Below, in pieces: positions 24,133 to 39,155 of a DNA stretch of 64,000 nt (its first letter is position 1; the number at the start of each line of letters is the position of its first letter). The notes beneath the pieces were generated by a model. It did no database searches and had not been told where the DNA came from. It saw nothing but the letters and a program-made list of their open reading frames with translations. A program made the translations under genes and the position numbers. This stretch comes from Pseudomonas sp. Tri1 (GTDB lineage Bacteria; Pseudomonadota; Gammaproteobacteria; Pseudomonadales; Pseudomonadaceae). The stretch is taken from positions 5,434,501 to 5,498,500 of the forward strand of contig NZ_CP072913.1 of the NCBI RefSeq assembly GCF_017968885.1, read 5' to 3'.

Positions 24133-25135
24133 AGAGGCCCTGAGCTCGTTCGAAGCCGTCGAGCGCCAGTTGCAGCTATTGGACCCGGCGCTGCAGGAAA
24201 TCGCCGGGCGCCTGCGCCGTCAGCCGCCGCAAGTGGCGATGACCGTGGCCCGGGGCAGTTCCGACCACGCCGCCAGCTACTTCGCCTACCTGACCATGCA
24301 GCTATTGGGCTTGCCGGTGGCATCGTTGCCGATGTCGGTGGTGACCATGCAGCAGGCGCCGCTCAAGGTCAGCGGCCAAGTGGCCTTTGCATTTTCCCAG
24401 TCGGGACAGAGCCCGGACCTGGTCGACAGCCTGCGCCTGCTGCGCAAGCGTGGCGCCTTGAGCGTGGCGTTGGTCAACGCCACCGATTCACCGCTGGAAG
24501 CGGCGTGTGAATTCAGCGTGCCGCTGTGCGCCGGCGTCGAAAGCAGCGTCGCCGCCACCAAGAGTTTCATTGCCACCCTCAGCGCCAGTGCGCGACTGGT
24601 GGCCCACTGGAAGGACGACGCCGAGTTGCTCGAAGCCGGCAATGCCCTGCCCGAAGGTTTGCGCGATGCCGCCCGTCAGGACTGGAGCGTTGCCGTCGAA
24701 GCCCTGCGCAACTGCCAGCGGTTGATGGTGATCGGCCGGGGCGCTGGGTTCGCCATCGCCCAGGAAGCCGCGCTCAAGTTCAAGGAAACCTCGGCGATCC
24801 AGGCCGAAGCCTTCAGCAGCGCCGAAGTCCGCCACGGGCCGATGGCACTGATCGACACCGACTACCCGCTGCTGGTGTTCGCCCCGCGCGGTGCCGAGCA
24901 GGCCGGAGTGTTGAGCCTGGCCGCGGACATGCGCCAACGCGGCGCCCGGGTACTGCTGGCGGCACCGGATGACATCGCCGAACGCGACCTGACGCTGACC
25001 CGCGCCGAACACCCGGCCCTGGACCCGATCCTGGCGATCCAGAGCTTTTACGGCATGGCCGCGAGCCTGGCCGTGGCCCGAGGCCTGGATCCGGACCAGC
25101 CACGGCATTTGAGCAAGGTCACCCGTACGCACTGA
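24113..25135 (+). CDS. nagB: SIS-domain glucosamine-6-phosphate deaminase (NagB-II type)
   Basis: A 340-residue protein with two SIS domains, like the isomerase half of GlmS but lacking the glutaminase domain. Visible: MTVARGSSDHAASYFAYL, ALVNATDSPLEAACEFSVPL, GVESSVAATKSFIATLS, GRGAGFAIAQEAALKFKETSAIQAEAFSSAEVRHGP. In nag clusters lacking classical NagB this type deaminates GlcN-6-P to fructose-6-P. The start looks like TTG at 24113: AAGGAG lies 7 nt before it, whereas the first ATG (24125) is too far from that site. It overlaps nagA. Confidence 0.87.
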   Translation: MTCKMLEEALSSFEAVERQLQLLDPALQEIAGRLRRQPPQVAMTVARGSSDHAASYFAYLTMQLLGLPVASLPMSVVTMQQAPLKVSGQVAFAFSQSGQSPDLVDSLRLLRKRGALSVALVNATDSPLEAACEFSVPLCAGVESSVAATKSFIATLSASARLVAHWKDDAELLEAGNALPEGLRDAARQDWSVAVEALRNCQRLMVIGRGAGFAIAQEAALKFKETSAIQAEAFSSAEVRHGPMALIDTDYPLLVFAPRGAEQAGVLSLAADMRQRGARVLLAAPDDIAERDLTLTRAEHPALDPILAIQSFYGMAASLAVARGLDPDQPRHLSKVTRTH

Positions 25136-25168
25136 ACCGACAGTTCTTCTGATGATGAGAGCGAGCCC

Positions 25169-27682
25169 ATGCCCAACAATAATAAAGAGCTGATCCTCAG
25201 CGCCCCGCTCAGCGGCCCGGTGCTCACCCTCGCCAACGTCCCGGACGCGGTGTTCGCCAGCGGCGCGATGGGTGACGGGATTGCCATCGACCCGCTGAAT
25301 GACACCCTCTACGCGCCCTGCGCCGGCGAAGTGATCCACGTCGCCCGCAGCGGCCACGCCGTGACCCTGCGGGCCGACAACGGCGCCGAACTGCTGCTGC
25401 ACTTGGGCCTGGACACGGTCGAGTTGCAAGGCGAGGGGTTTTCCATGCTGGTCAAGGAAGGTGCGCGGGTCAGCAACGGCCAAGCGCTGCTGCGCTATGA
25501 CGTGGACAAAGTGGCGCTGCGCTGCAAGAGCTTGGTCAGCCTGTTAGTCATCACCAACGGCGAGCATTTCCTGGCGCGGCCCATCACCCTCAAAGGGGTG
25601 AAGGTCGGCGAGCCGCTGTTGCATGTGGTCGCCAAGACCCCGAGTGAGAGGCAAGACGAAGACCAGGACATTGGCAACGAAGTCTTCGGCCAGGTCCGCA
25701 TCGCCCATCGCGGCGACCTGCACGCCCGCCCGGCAGCGCTGATTCGCCAGACCGCCCAGGGTTTCAAAAGCCGCTCGCAACTGCATTTCCAAGGCAAATC
25801 GGCGTCCTGCGACAGCGTGATGGGGATGATGGGCCTGGCCATTACCGAGCAGGCCGAGGTGCATGTCAGTTGCCGGGGCAGCGATGCGGAGGCGGCGTTG
25901 CATGCCTTGCTGAGCACGTTATCCACAGCCCTGATTGAAGAAGCCCATGCGGTGGCGCCTGCGGTAAAAGCACAAAACCGTAGCGCCGAAGACGGCGTGC
26001 TACACGGTGTGTGTGCCGCTCCCGGTCTGGTGGCCGGGCCGTTGGTTCGGCTGAATGGCATTCAATTGCCCGAGGACGCTGGCCGCCACGACGTCGAAGA
26101 ACAACGACAGCGGCTGAGCAATGCCTTGGTCCACGTCCGTCGCGAAATCCAATTCACTCTGGAAAACGCCAAAGCCCGCCGCCAGCGCGACGAAGAAGCG
26201 ATCTTCAGCGCCCATCTGGCGCTGCTGGAAGACCCGGTTTTGCTGGACGCCGCGCACCTTGCCATCGACCAGGGCAGTGCCGCGACCCACGCCTGGAGCC
26301 GTTCCATCGACGTCCAATGCCAGGTGTTGCAGCAACTGGGCAGCACGCTGCTGGCCGAGCGCGCCAATGATTTGCGCGACCTGCGCCAGCGGGTCTTGCG
26401 GACGCTGTTGGGCGAGGCCTGGCAATTCGACGTGCCTGCGGGCGCCATCGTTGCCGCGCAGGAACTGACCCCGTCGGATCTGCTGCAACTCAGTGCCCAA
26501 GGCGTGGCCGGCGTGTGCATGGTTGAGGGCGGGGCAACCTCCCATGTAGCGATCCTGGCCCGCGGCAAAGGCCTGCCGTGCCTGGTGGCGCTGGGCGATG
26601 CACTGCTGGTACAGGTGCCAGGGCAATCGGTGGTGCTGGATGCCGATGGCGGCCGTCTCGAACTCGCGCCAACCGCCGAGCGCCTGGCCCAAGTGCAGCA
26701 AGAACAAATGCGGCGAACGACCCAACACGCGCAACAACAGGCCCTCGCCCACACACCGGCGCACACCCGCGACGGCGTGAATGTAGAAGTGGCGGCCAAT
26801 GTCACCTCCAGTGGCGATGCGGCCCAGGCGTTGGCAAGCGGTGCCGACGGGGTTGGCTTGTTGCGTACTGAATTCCTCTTCGTCGACCGTCACACCGCGC
26901 CCGATGAAGAAGAACAACGCCAGGCCTATCAAGCCGTGCTCGATGCCATGGGCGACAAGCCGGTGATCATCCGCACCATCGATGTCGGCGGCGACAAGCA
27001 GTTGGATTACCTGCCGCTGCCGGCCGAAGCCAACCCAGTGCTTGGCCTACGCGGTATTCGCCTGGCCCAACTGCGGCCGGAACTGCTCGATCAGCAATTG
27101 CGGGCCTTGCTGCAAACCCGCCCGCTGAACCGCTGCCGAATCCTGTTGCCAATGGTGACTGAGGTCGACGAGTTACTGCATATCCGCCAGCGTCTCGAAG
27201 CCTTGGGCAGCGAGCTGGGCCTGAGCGAGCGCCCGCAACTGGGGGTGATGATCGAAGTACCGGCCGCCGCGTTGCTGGCCGAACAACTGGCCGAACACGC
27301 GGACTTCCTCTCCATCGGCACCAATGACCTCTCGCAATACACCCTCGCCATGGACCGCGACCACGCGGGCCTCGCCGCCCGGGTCGATGCCCTGCACCCA
27401 GCACTGCTGCGGCTGATCGCCCAGACCTGCGCTGGCGCGGCGAAGCATGGACGCTGGGTCGGCGTGTGCGGCGCCTTGGCCTCCGATCCGTTGGCCACGC
27501 CCGTGCTGATCGGGCTGGGCGTACGCGAGCTATCGGTCAGCCCGCCGCAGATCGCTGAAATCAAGGCGCGCGTGCGCCAGCTCGACACCGTCAAGTGCGC
27601 TTGCCTCAGCGCCGAACTGCTGAACCTGGGCAGTGCCGCCGCCGTGCGCCAGGCCTGTCATCAACACTGGCCCCAGGCCTGA
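25169..27682 (+). CDS. nagF: PTS fusion protein EIIA-HPr-EI for N-acetylglucosamine
   Basis: An 837-residue soluble phosphotransferase. Residues 1-150 form a Crr-type EIIA domain (LLLHLGLDTVEL, phospho-His78). Residues about 172-255 form an HPr domain (DLHARPAALI, phospho-His185, with the CDSVMGMM segment in place of a regulatory Ser). Residues about 278-837 form enzyme I (GGATSHVAILARGKGLP, phospho-His459; GLLRTEFLF and SIGTNDLSQYTLAMDRDH for PEP binding). It carries phosphate from PEP to the NagE permease. The fusion is the usual Pseudomonas arrangement and makes the system self-contained. Confidence 0.94.
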   Translation: MPNNNKELILSAPLSGPVLTLANVPDAVFASGAMGDGIAIDPLNDTLYAPCAGEVIHVARSGHAVTLRADNGAELLLHLGLDTVELQGEGFSMLVKEGARVSNGQALLRYDVDKVALRCKSLVSLLVITNGEHFLARPITLKGVKVGEPLLHVVAKTPSERQDEDQDIGNEVFGQVRIAHRGDLHARPAALIRQTAQGFKSRSQLHFQGKSASCDSVMGMMGLAITEQAEVHVSCRGSDAEAALHALLSTLSTALIEEAHAVAPAVKAQNRSAEDGVLHGVCAAPGLVAGPLVRLNGIQLPEDAGRHDVEEQRQRLSNALVHVRREIQFTLENAKARRQRDEEAIFSAHLALLEDPVLLDAAHLAIDQGSAATHAWSRSIDVQCQVLQQLGSTLLAERANDLRDLRQRVLRTLLGEAWQFDVPAGAIVAAQELTPSDLLQLSAQGVAGVCMVEGGATSHVAILARGKGLPCLVALGDALLVQVPGQSVVLDADGGRLELAPTAERLAQVQQEQMRRTTQHAQQQALAHTPAHTRDGVNVEVAANVTSSGDAAQALASGADGVGLLRTEFLFVDRHTAPDEEEQRQAYQAVLDAMGDKPVIIRTIDVGGDKQLDYLPLPAEANPVLGLRGIRLAQLRPELLDQQLRALLQTRPLNRCRILLPMVTEVDELLHIRQRLEALGSELGLSERPQLGVMIEVPAAALLAEQLAEHADFLSIGTNDLSQYTLAMDRDHAGLAARVDALHPALLRLIAQTCAGAAKHGRWVGVCGALASDPLATPVLIGLGVRELSVSPPQIAEIKARVRQLDTVKCACLSAELLNLGSAAAVRQACHQHWPQA

Positions 27683-27715
27683 GCCCACATCGAAGAACGA
27701 TAAGGAAGGGACACC

Positions 27716-29431
27716 ATGTACCAACATTTTATCGAAGGGCTGCAACGCCTCGGCCGCGCGCTGATGCTGCCGATCGCGATCCTGCCGATTGCCGGCCTGT
27801 TGCTGCGCCTGGGCGACACCGACCTTTTGAACATCGCCATCATTCACGATGCCGGGCAGGCGATTTTCGCCAACCTGGCAATGATCTTCGCCATCGGCAT
27901 CGCCGTGGGTTTCGCCCGGGACAATAACGGCACGGCGGGGCTGGCTGGGGCCATCGGTTATCTGGTGATGATTGCGACCCTGAAAGTTCTCGATGCCAGC
28001 ATCAACATGGGCATGCTCGCCGGGATCATCAGTGGCCTCTTGGCCGGTGCGCTGTACAACCGTTTCAAGGACATCAAGCTGCCGGAATACCTGGCGTTCT
28101 TTGGCGGCCGGCGCTTCGTGCCGATTGTCACCGGCTTCAGCGCCGTCGGCCTCGGCGTGGTGTTCGGCCTGATCTGGCCGCCGATCCAGCAGGGCATCAA
28201 CAGCTTCGGCGCCTTGCTGATGGAAAGCGGCAGCGTCGGTGCGTTTGTGTTCGGCGTGTTCAACCGGCTACTGATCGTCACCGGCCTGCACCATATCCTC
28301 AACAACATGGCCTGGTTCATCTTCGGCAGCTTCACCGACCCGCAAACCGGCGCGGTGGTCACGGGCGATCTGACCCGCTACTTTGCCGGTGATCCCAATG
28401 GCGGCCAGTTCATGACCGGCATGTTCCCGGTGATGCTTTTCGGCCTGCCCGCCGCGTGCCTGGCGATGTACCGCAATGCCCTGCCCCAGCGGCGCAAAGT
28501 CATGGGCGGTATTTTGCTGTCCATGGCGCTGACGTCGTTTCTCACCGGGGTCACCGAGCCGGTGGAATTTGCCTTCATGTTTCTCGCGCCGCTGTTGTTC
28601 CTGTTGCATGCCTTGCTCACCGGGCTGTCGATGGCAATCACCGATCTGCTGAACATCCGCCTGGGCTTCACCTTCTCCGGCGGTTTCATCGACATGGTCC
28701 TGGGTTGGGGCAAGTCCAGTAACGGCTGGTTGGTGGTACCAGTGGGCCTGGTCTATGCGGTGATCTATTACGTTGTATTCGACTTCTGCATTCGCCGCTT
28801 CGACCTGAAGACCCCGGGGCGTGAAGACGTGCCGGCCGGGGACAAACCGGTCATCGCCCAGAACCAGCGCGCCAAGGCCTACATCCAGGCCTTGGGTGGT
28901 GCGGACAATCTGATCACCGTCGGCGCCTGTACCACACGGCTGCGCCTGGACATGGTCGATCGCAACAAAGCGTCCGACACGCAACTCAAAGCCCTTGGCG
29001 CCATGGCCGTGGTGCGTCCCGGCAATGGCGGGAGCTTGCAGGTAGTGGTCGGGCCGATGGCCGACAGCATTGCCGATGAAATCCGCTTGGCGTTGCCCTC
29101 TTCCGAGCGTCCAGCCACTGCGCCCGTGGTTGCGCTGGCTGAACCTGCTGAACCGACCGCCGTGTCCGGGGACGAAGCGCAGCAGTGGCTGGATGCGCTG
29201 GGTGGCGCTGGCAATGTGTTGCAGCTCGATTGCGTGGCGACGAGCCGGTTACGGGTGCGACTGGCCGATGGCCAAGGGTTGTCGGAAAGCCAACTCAAGA
29301 CACTGGGTTGCCAGGGGGTTAGTCCGTTGGAGGGGGGAGTCTGGCACTTGCTGCTTGGGGAGAAAGCGCCGGGGTTGTGGCAGGCGTTGGAGGCGGTGGT
29401 GCTGAATCGTAGGGCGGATGTCAAAGCCTGA
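27716..29431 (+). CDS. nagE: PTS EIICB permease for N-acetylglucosamine, with a second EIIB-like domain
   Basis: A 571-residue membrane protein. Residues 1-365 form the EIIC (glucose/GlcNAc family) domain, with LPIAILPIAGLLLRLGDTDLL, TGLHHILNNMAWFIFG and TGVTEPVEFAFMFLAPLL. An EIIB domain follows at about 385-460, with the phospho-Cys in VGACTTRLRLDM. A Pro/Ala linker leads to a second EIIB-like domain (about 485-560), where the matching segment reads LDCVATSRLRVRL. Its Cys is displaced, so this copy is probably not phosphorylated. It imports and phosphorylates GlcNAc using NagF. It is the last gene of the nag cluster. Confidence 0.92.
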   Translation: MYQHFIEGLQRLGRALMLPIAILPIAGLLLRLGDTDLLNIAIIHDAGQAIFANLAMIFAIGIAVGFARDNNGTAGLAGAIGYLVMIATLKVLDASINMGMLAGIISGLLAGALYNRFKDIKLPEYLAFFGGRRFVPIVTGFSAVGLGVVFGLIWPPIQQGINSFGALLMESGSVGAFVFGVFNRLLIVTGLHHILNNMAWFIFGSFTDPQTGAVVTGDLTRYFAGDPNGGQFMTGMFPVMLFGLPAACLAMYRNALPQRRKVMGGILLSMALTSFLTGVTEPVEFAFMFLAPLLFLLHALLTGLSMAITDLLNIRLGFTFSGGFIDMVLGWGKSSNGWLVVPVGLVYAVIYYVVFDFCIRRFDLKTPGREDVPAGDKPVIAQNQRAKAYIQALGGADNLITVGACTTRLRLDMVDRNKASDTQLKALGAMAVVRPGNGGSLQVVVGPMADSIADEIRLALPSSERPATAPVVALAEPAEPTAVSGDEAQQWLDALGGAGNVLQLDCVATSRLRVRLADGQGLSESQLKTLGCQGVSPLEGGVWHLLLGEKAPGLWQALEAVVLNRRADVKA

Positions 29432-29455
29432 GTGTTCGTTGCCTGAAACTCCGCT

Positions 29456-29547
29456 ATCGCGAGCAAGCTCGCTCCCACAGGGTTCGGTGTCGATCACTTG
29501 TTCTGTGAACAACACCCATCCACTGTGGGAGCGAGCTTGCTCGCGAT
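29456..29547. repeat. REP doublet after nagE
   Basis: ATCGCGAGCAAGCTCGCTCC and GGGAGCGAGCTTGCTCGCGA in outward order, spacer about 45 bp, between nagE and its terminator. Confidence 0.92.
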
Positions 29548-29600
29548 GAGGCCGGCACACACCCAACACATCTGACAGACCACCCCTCGCCACAACAATA

Positions 29601-29631
29601 AAAAACCCGCTGAATCAATCAGCGGGTTTTT
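29601..29631. terminator. Bidirectional terminator between nagE and the YqfO-like gene
   Basis: A perfect 13-bp hairpin AAAAACCCGCTGA / TCAGCGGGTTTTT with loop ATCAA, serving both convergent transcripts. Confidence 0.93.
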
Positions 29632-29650
29632 CATTCAAGCGCCAGAAGGA

Positions 29651-29962
29651 TCAGAAATCCTCCAACCGCCACACCTCATACGCCGGTGTCTCGTAGGGAT
29701 GGCTCTGCTTCAACGCCGCCACCACCGAACGGATCAACTCATCGGCAACGACAAGCTCCACCTTCCATTCCTCGACCTGCTCGACCTGCCCCGCCTCGCC
29801 AATGAACGGCTGGCTGCCGTCCAACGGGCGGAACTGGCCCAGGCCCAGCACTTGCCAGGCACAGTGGTCATAGTCGCCGATCCGCCCGCCACCGGCGGCG
29901 AATACGGCGCTTTTGACCACGTCCAGGTGGCTGGCCGGGACGAAGAAGCAGAGCTTGTACAC
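29651..29962 (-). CDS. YqfO/NIF3 C-terminal-like small protein
   Basis: A 103-residue protein of the PII/CutA-like fold found inserted in NIF3 (YqfO) proteins and free-standing in Pseudomonas. Visible: YKLCFFVPASHLDVVKSAVF, GGGRIGDYDHCAWQV, GQFRPLDGSQPFIG, and the C-terminal HPYETPAYEVWRLEDF. The function is unknown. It starts with GTG (the first codon of the family-typical MYKLCFFVP), only 4 bp after the purL stop, so it is probably the second gene of a purL transcript. Confidence 0.82.
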   Translation of the reverse strand: MYKLCFFVPASHLDVVKSAVFAAGGGRIGDYDHCAWQVLGLGQFRPLDGSQPFIGEAGQVEQVEEWKVELVVADELIRSVVAALKQSHPYETPAYEVWRLEDF

Positions 29963-29966
29963 CGCC

Positions 29967-33863
<3,897 letters not shown>

Positions 33864-34010
33864 CTTCGGGACAGCCTCGGGAAGGGGGTGTGCTTTGAGG
33901 CCGTGCATTCTAGCCTAAACCGCCGGCAACGGCACCCGAAACGGCACGCGCGGTGCAGGCCGAATGTCGGTCTTTGCGCCAACGGCCCTGTCGGGAGCCT
34001 ATTACCCTGA

Positions 34011-35612
<1,602 letters not shown>

Positions 35613-35624
35613 GTCATACCCCCC

Positions 35625-35714
35625 TGTGGGAGCGAGCTTGCTCGCGATGAGGGCCTGACATTCAGCATTGATGTTGACTGTCAGCCCGCTATCGCGAGCA
35701 AGCTCGCTCTCACA
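35625..35714. repeat. REP doublet between mltF and pdxJ
   Basis: TGTGGGAGCGAGCTTGCTCG and CGAGCAAGCTCGCTCTCACA face each other in the convergent gap. One base differs in the second arm. Confidence 0.9.
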
Positions 35715-35731
35715 GGAGGTTGATGGCGGGA

Positions 35732-36475
35732 TCAGGATTTGGCGGCAGCCAGGATCAGCGCTTTCATTTCCGATACCGCCGACTTGAACCCGACGAACAA
35801 CGCATGGGCCACCAGTGCATGGCCGATGTTCAGTTCGTTGATACCCTTGATCGCCGCGACGGCTTCAACGTTGTGGTAGTGCAAGCCATGGCCGGCATTG
35901 ACGATCAGGCCCTGGGCCAGGCCGAAGGCGACGCCGTCGGCTACGCGCTGCAGCTCATCAGCCACGTCCGTTGGCGTTTCGGCATCGGCGTAACGGCCGG
36001 TGTGCAGTTCGATGGCCGGGGCGCCAACACGCTTGGAGGCTGCGATCTGCCGCTCGTCGGCATCGATGAACAACGATACCTCGGCACCGATCTTCGACAG
36101 TCGCTCCACCGCCGCCATGATCCGCGCTTCCTGCCCTGCCACGTCCAGGCCGCCTTCGGTGGTCAATTCCTGGCGCGTTTCCGGCACCAGGCAAATGTGC
36201 GCCGGGCGGATGCGCTCGGCGAACGCCATCATTTCTTCGGTCACGCCCATTTCGAAGTTCATGCGGGTTTGCAGCACGTCCTTGAGCAGCAGCACATCGC
36301 GCTCCTGGATGTGGCGACGGTCTTCACGCAAATGCACGGTGATGCCGTCGGCGCCCGCCTCTTCGGCATCCAGTGCAGCCTTGACCGGATCCGGGTAGCG
36401 CGTACCGCGGGCCTGGCGCAGGGTGGCGACATGGTCGATGTTCACGCCGAGAAGAATGCGATTGCTGGTGCTCAC
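35732..36475 (-). CDS. pdxJ: Pyridoxine 5'-phosphate synthase
   Basis: A 247-residue TIM-barrel enzyme joining 1-deoxy-xylulose-5-P and 3-amino-2-oxopropyl phosphate to form pyridoxine 5'-phosphate. Motifs: [18 protein letters not shown] (phosphate and substrate site), [49 protein letters not shown] choose a GTG start at 36475, because AGGAG lies 8 nt upstream and it gives the family-like N-terminus [14 protein letters not shown]. The longer frame upstream overlaps the recO end. It is the last gene of the lepA-pdxJ block. Confidence 0.94.
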   Translation of the reverse strand: MSTSNRILLGVNIDHVATLRQARGTRYPDPVKAALDAEEAGADGITVHLREDRRHIQERDVLLLKDVLQTRMNFEMGVTEEMMAFAERIRPAHICLVPETRQELTTEGGLDVAGQEARIMAAVERLSKIGAEVSLFIDADERQIAASKRVGAPAIELHTGRYADAETPTDVADELQRVADGVAFGLAQGLIVNAGHGLHYHNVEAVAAIKGINELNIGHALVAHALFVGFKSAVSEMKALILAAAKS

Positions 36476-36524
36476 GAAAAGACTCCTGAAGGGACAAATA
36501 GTCGGCCCACAGCATACGGGTTGA

Positions 36525-37214
36525 TCAGGGCTTGCGAAACAGCTCGCGACTGACCAGCGGCCGGCCACCCAAATGAACCGCCAAGGCCTGGCGCATCAGG
36601 CGCTTGGCCGCCGACAAAGCGCCCGGCGCACTCCAGTCGGCCTCGGCCATGGCCAGAAGCTCAGCGCCGTTGAACAGCCCGGGCTGCAGCAGATAGACCT
36701 GCTCCAGGCCCGCATCCACCTGCAAGCGGTACAGGCCGTCGGCGGCGATGGGTTCGCCATGCAGGTCGGTGTTCAGGGCAAAGCCATAGCCGAGGTCGTC
36801 CAGCAGCCGCCATTCGAACGAGCGCAGCAGCGGTTCCAGCGCACGGCCTTCGGCCAGGGCCAACAGCGTGGCAGCGTAGTGGTCGAAGACGGCAGGATGA
36901 GGATCTTCGGCGGGCAGCAGGCGGATCAGCAATTCATTGAGGTACAAGCCACTGAACAGTGCCTCGCCGTTGAGCCACGCCGCCACGCCATTGCTTTCCA
37001 TGCGCCCGACATTCTTCAGCTCGCCCCGCCCCCGGAATTCGACTTCCAGCGGCACGAACGGCCGCGCCAGCGTCCCGGCCTTGCCCCGCGCCCCGCGCAA
37101 CACCGCCCGCAACCGCCCTTGCGGCGTGAGGAAGTCCACCAGGGCGCTGCTTTCACGGTAGGCGCGCGAGTGCAGGACGTAGGCGGGTTGGGCGATGGGT
37201 TGGGTGGGGGACAT
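36525..37214 (-). CDS. recO: DNA repair protein RecO
   Basis: A 229-residue mediator that anneals DNA and helps RecR load RecA in RecFOR repair. The N-terminal OB fold is seen in [36 protein letters not shown], followed by the helical domain ([39 protein letters not shown]). The zinc-binding cysteines of some RecO proteins are absent here, as is common in gammaproteobacteria. The ATG at 37214 gives [13 protein letters not shown]. It lies 49 bp upstream of pdxJ and downstream of era. Confidence 0.92.
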   Translation of the reverse strand: MSPTQPIAQPAYVLHSRAYRESSALVDFLTPQGRLRAVLRGARGKAGTLARPFVPLEVEFRGRGELKNVGRMESNGVAAWLNGEALFSGLYLNELLIRLLPAEDPHPAVFDHYAATLLALAEGRALEPLLRSFEWRLLDDLGYGFALNTDLHGEPIAADGLYRLQVDAGLEQVYLLQPGLFNGAELLAMAEADWSAPGALSAAKRLMRQALAVHLGGRPLVSRELFRKP

Positions 37215-37268
37215 GGGAATCGCAGTTCTCAATGAGCGAGCACAGTTTTACAAGCAACCCCAAACCAA

Positions 37269-37358
37269 TGTGGGAGCGAGCTTGCTCGCGATAACGGACT
37301 TTCAGTCAACATCCATGTTGAATATCAGGCCCTCATCGCGAGCAAGCTCGCTCCCACA
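37269..37358. repeat. REP doublet between era and recO
   Basis: Two perfect inverted REP cores, GGGAGCGAGCTTGCTCGC, about 40 bp apart, lie within what should be one transcript. They may separate expression of rnc-era from recO-pdxJ. Confidence 0.92.
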
Positions 37359-37386
37359 ATGGTTCTCGGTGTATCCGGTTATGCGA

Positions 37387-38289
37387 TCAGAGGTCGCCGT
37401 AACCCAGCGAACGCAACGCCCGCTCGTCATCGGACCAGCCACCCTTCACCTTGACCCACAGGTTGAGCATGATCTTGGAGTCGAACAACAGCTCCATGTC
37501 CTTGCGCGCTTCGGTGCCGATGCGTTTGATGCGCTCGCCCTTGTCGCCGATGATGATTTTCTTCTGGCCGTCACGCTCGACGAGGATCAACGCATGGATA
37601 TGCAGGGTCTTGCCCTGCTGCTTGAACTCTTCGATTTCCACGGTGATCTGGTACGGCAGCTCGGCGCCCATCTGGCGCATGATTTTTTCGCGCACCAGTT
37701 CCGCGGCGAGGAAACGGCTGCTGCGGTCGGTGATCTGGTCTTCGGGGAAGAAGTGATCGTTTTCCGGCAGGTGCTCGGCAATCACCCGCTCCAGCGCGTC
37801 GAGGTTATGCCCATGCTGGGCAGAAATCGGGATGATCTGGGCGTTCGGCAGCTGTTCCTGCAACCAGGACAGATGCGGCATCAGCTCAGCCTTGTCTTCG
37901 ATGCGGTCGGTCTTGTTCAGCGCCACGATCAGCGGACCGGTGACGTACTGGACGCGCTCGAGAACCATCTGGTCTTCGTCAGTCCACTTGGTGCGATCGA
38001 CCACGAAGATCACTACATCGACATCTTTCAACGCCGCCGAAGCGGTCTTGTTCATGTAGCGGTTCAAGGCCTTTTCACCGCCCTTGTGCATGCCCGGGGT
38101 GTCGACGTAGATCGCCTGCACGGCGCCTTCGGTCTTGATCCCCAGCATGTTGTGGCGAGTGGTCTGGGGCTTGCGCGAGGTGATCGCCAGCTTCTGGCCC
38201 AGGATGTGGTTCAGCAGCGTGGACTTGCCCACGTTCGGCCGGCCGACAATGGCGACATAGCCGCAGCGGGTGACGGTTGTATCAGTCAT
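37387..38289 (-). CDS. era: GTPase Era
   Basis: A 300-residue GTPase required for 16S rRNA maturation and 30S assembly. The GTPase domain has G1 [10 protein letters not shown] (about 15-24), G3 YVDTPGMH and G4 ALNKTDR. The C-terminal KH domain includes [26 protein letters not shown] and the closing [16 protein letters not shown]. The ATG at 38289 overlaps the rnc stop by 8 bp (ATGACTGA), giving tight rnc-era coupling. The length equals that of E. coli Era (301). Confidence 0.96.
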   Translation of the reverse strand: MTDTTVTRCGYVAIVGRPNVGKSTLLNHILGQKLAITSRKPQTTRHNMLGIKTEGAVQAIYVDTPGMHKGGEKALNRYMNKTASAALKDVDVVIFVVDRTKWTDEDQMVLERVQYVTGPLIVALNKTDRIEDKAELMPHLSWLQEQLPNAQIIPISAQHGHNLDALERVIAEHLPENDHFFPEDQITDRSSRFLAAELVREKIMRQMGAELPYQITVEIEEFKQQGKTLHIHALILVERDGQKKIIIGDKGERIKRIGTEARKDMELLFDSKIMLNLWVKVKGGWSDDERALRSLGYGDL

Positions 38290-38971
38290 TGCCATTCTCC
38301 ACGCCCAGGGCAATCAGTGCTGCGGCGGCCGCTACCTGTTCGGCAATACGACGACTCACACCCTGACCTCGGCTTTTTTCATTCAATAAGACCACTTCGC
38401 ATTCGACGAAGAAGGTTCGGCAATGCGGCTCACCCTGGATGTCCACGACTTCGTAGCGCGGCAGCTCGCAACTGCGTGATTGCAGGAATTCCTGCAAACG
38501 GGTTTTCGGGTCCTTGTTGGTGTCCACCAGCGTCAGGCTGTCGATCTCGGAAGTCAGCCAGGCCAGCACGCGCTCGCGCGCCATTTCCATGCCCGAATCC
38601 AGGTAGATCGCGCCAATCAACGCTTCCAGGGCGTCAGCCAGGATCGACTCACGACGGAAACCGCCGCTCTTCAATTCACCGGAGCCCAGGCGCAGATATT
38701 CACCCAGGTCAAAACCACGGGCCAGTACGGCCAGGGTCTCACCTTTTACCAGGCGCGCGCGCAAACGCGACAACTGGCCTTCGCGGGCCAACGGGAAACG
38801 TTCGAACAACGCCTCGCCAGCCACGAAGTTGAGGATGGCATCACCGAGGAATTCCAGGCGTTCGTTGTTGCGCCCGGCAAAACTGCGGTGAGTGAGGGCC
38901 AGGACCATCAGTTCCTGGTCCTTGAAGGTGTAGCCGAGCTGACGCTCGAGACGACTGAGAGAAACGCTCAC
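38282..38971 (-). CDS. rnc: Ribonuclease III
   Basis: A 229-residue double-strand RNA endonuclease for rRNA and mRNA processing. The catalytic signature [11 protein letters not shown] lies at about 37-47 (metal-binding Glu39 and Asp43), the second acidic site in [14 protein letters not shown] near 110-120, and the C-terminal dsRBD in [22 protein letters not shown]. The start codon is GTG at 38971; it overlaps the stop of a small upstream frame as GTGA. It is followed by era with an 8-bp overlap. Confidence 0.95.
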   Translation of the reverse strand: MSVSLSRLERQLGYTFKDQELMVLALTHRSFAGRNNERLEFLGDAILNFVAGEALFERFPLAREGQLSRLRARLVKGETLAVLARGFDLGEYLRLGSGELKSGGFRRESILADALEALIGAIYLDSGMEMARERVLAWLTSEIDSLTLVDTNKDPKTRLQEFLQSRSCELPRYEVVDIQGEPHCRTFFVECEVVLLNEKSRGQGVSRRIAEQVAAAAALIALGVENGND

Positions 38972-39087
38972 GGTTTACCCACGCTGAGTTCGTGGCTGGA
39001 TTCCACCGCCACGGCGGCAAGGCGCCGTTGGCTTGGGACAATTAACGCTGTGTTCAAAAATGACGTCCTGACTATCGTTGGCTTCAT
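38968..39087 (-). CDS. Small ORF (39 residues) in the lepB-rnc gap
   Basis: An open frame from ATG 39087, beginning [13 protein letters not shown] and ending ELSVGKP, whose TGA overlaps the rnc GTG start by 4 bp. I do not recognise it. In P. aeruginosa a gene of about 120 codons (DUF4845 type, PA0769 from memory) occupies this place and couples to rnc. Here only 184 bp remain between lepB and rnc. It may be a deletion remnant, a leader peptide coupling rnc translation, or not translated. The ribosome site is weak (GAAGGC). Confidence 0.35.
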   Translation of the reverse strand: MKPTIVRTSFLNTALIVPSQRRLAAVAVESSHELSVGKP

Positions 39088-39125
39088 GCCTTCGGGCAGC
39101 CTTGTGCAGGCTCCAGAAATGCATT

Positions 39126-39148
39126 CGGCGCTGTGTTCAACAGCGCCG
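39126..39148 (-). promoter_or_regulatory. Hairpin in the lepB-rnc leader
   Basis: A perfect 9-bp stem CGGCGCTGT/ACAGCGCCG with a 5-nt loop, just past lepB. A second small stem AGCCT/AGGCT follows at about 39097-39115 on the same strand. There is no T run, so attenuation or an RNase III processing site is as likely as termination. Confidence 0.5.
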
Positions 39149-39155
39149 TGTGTGA

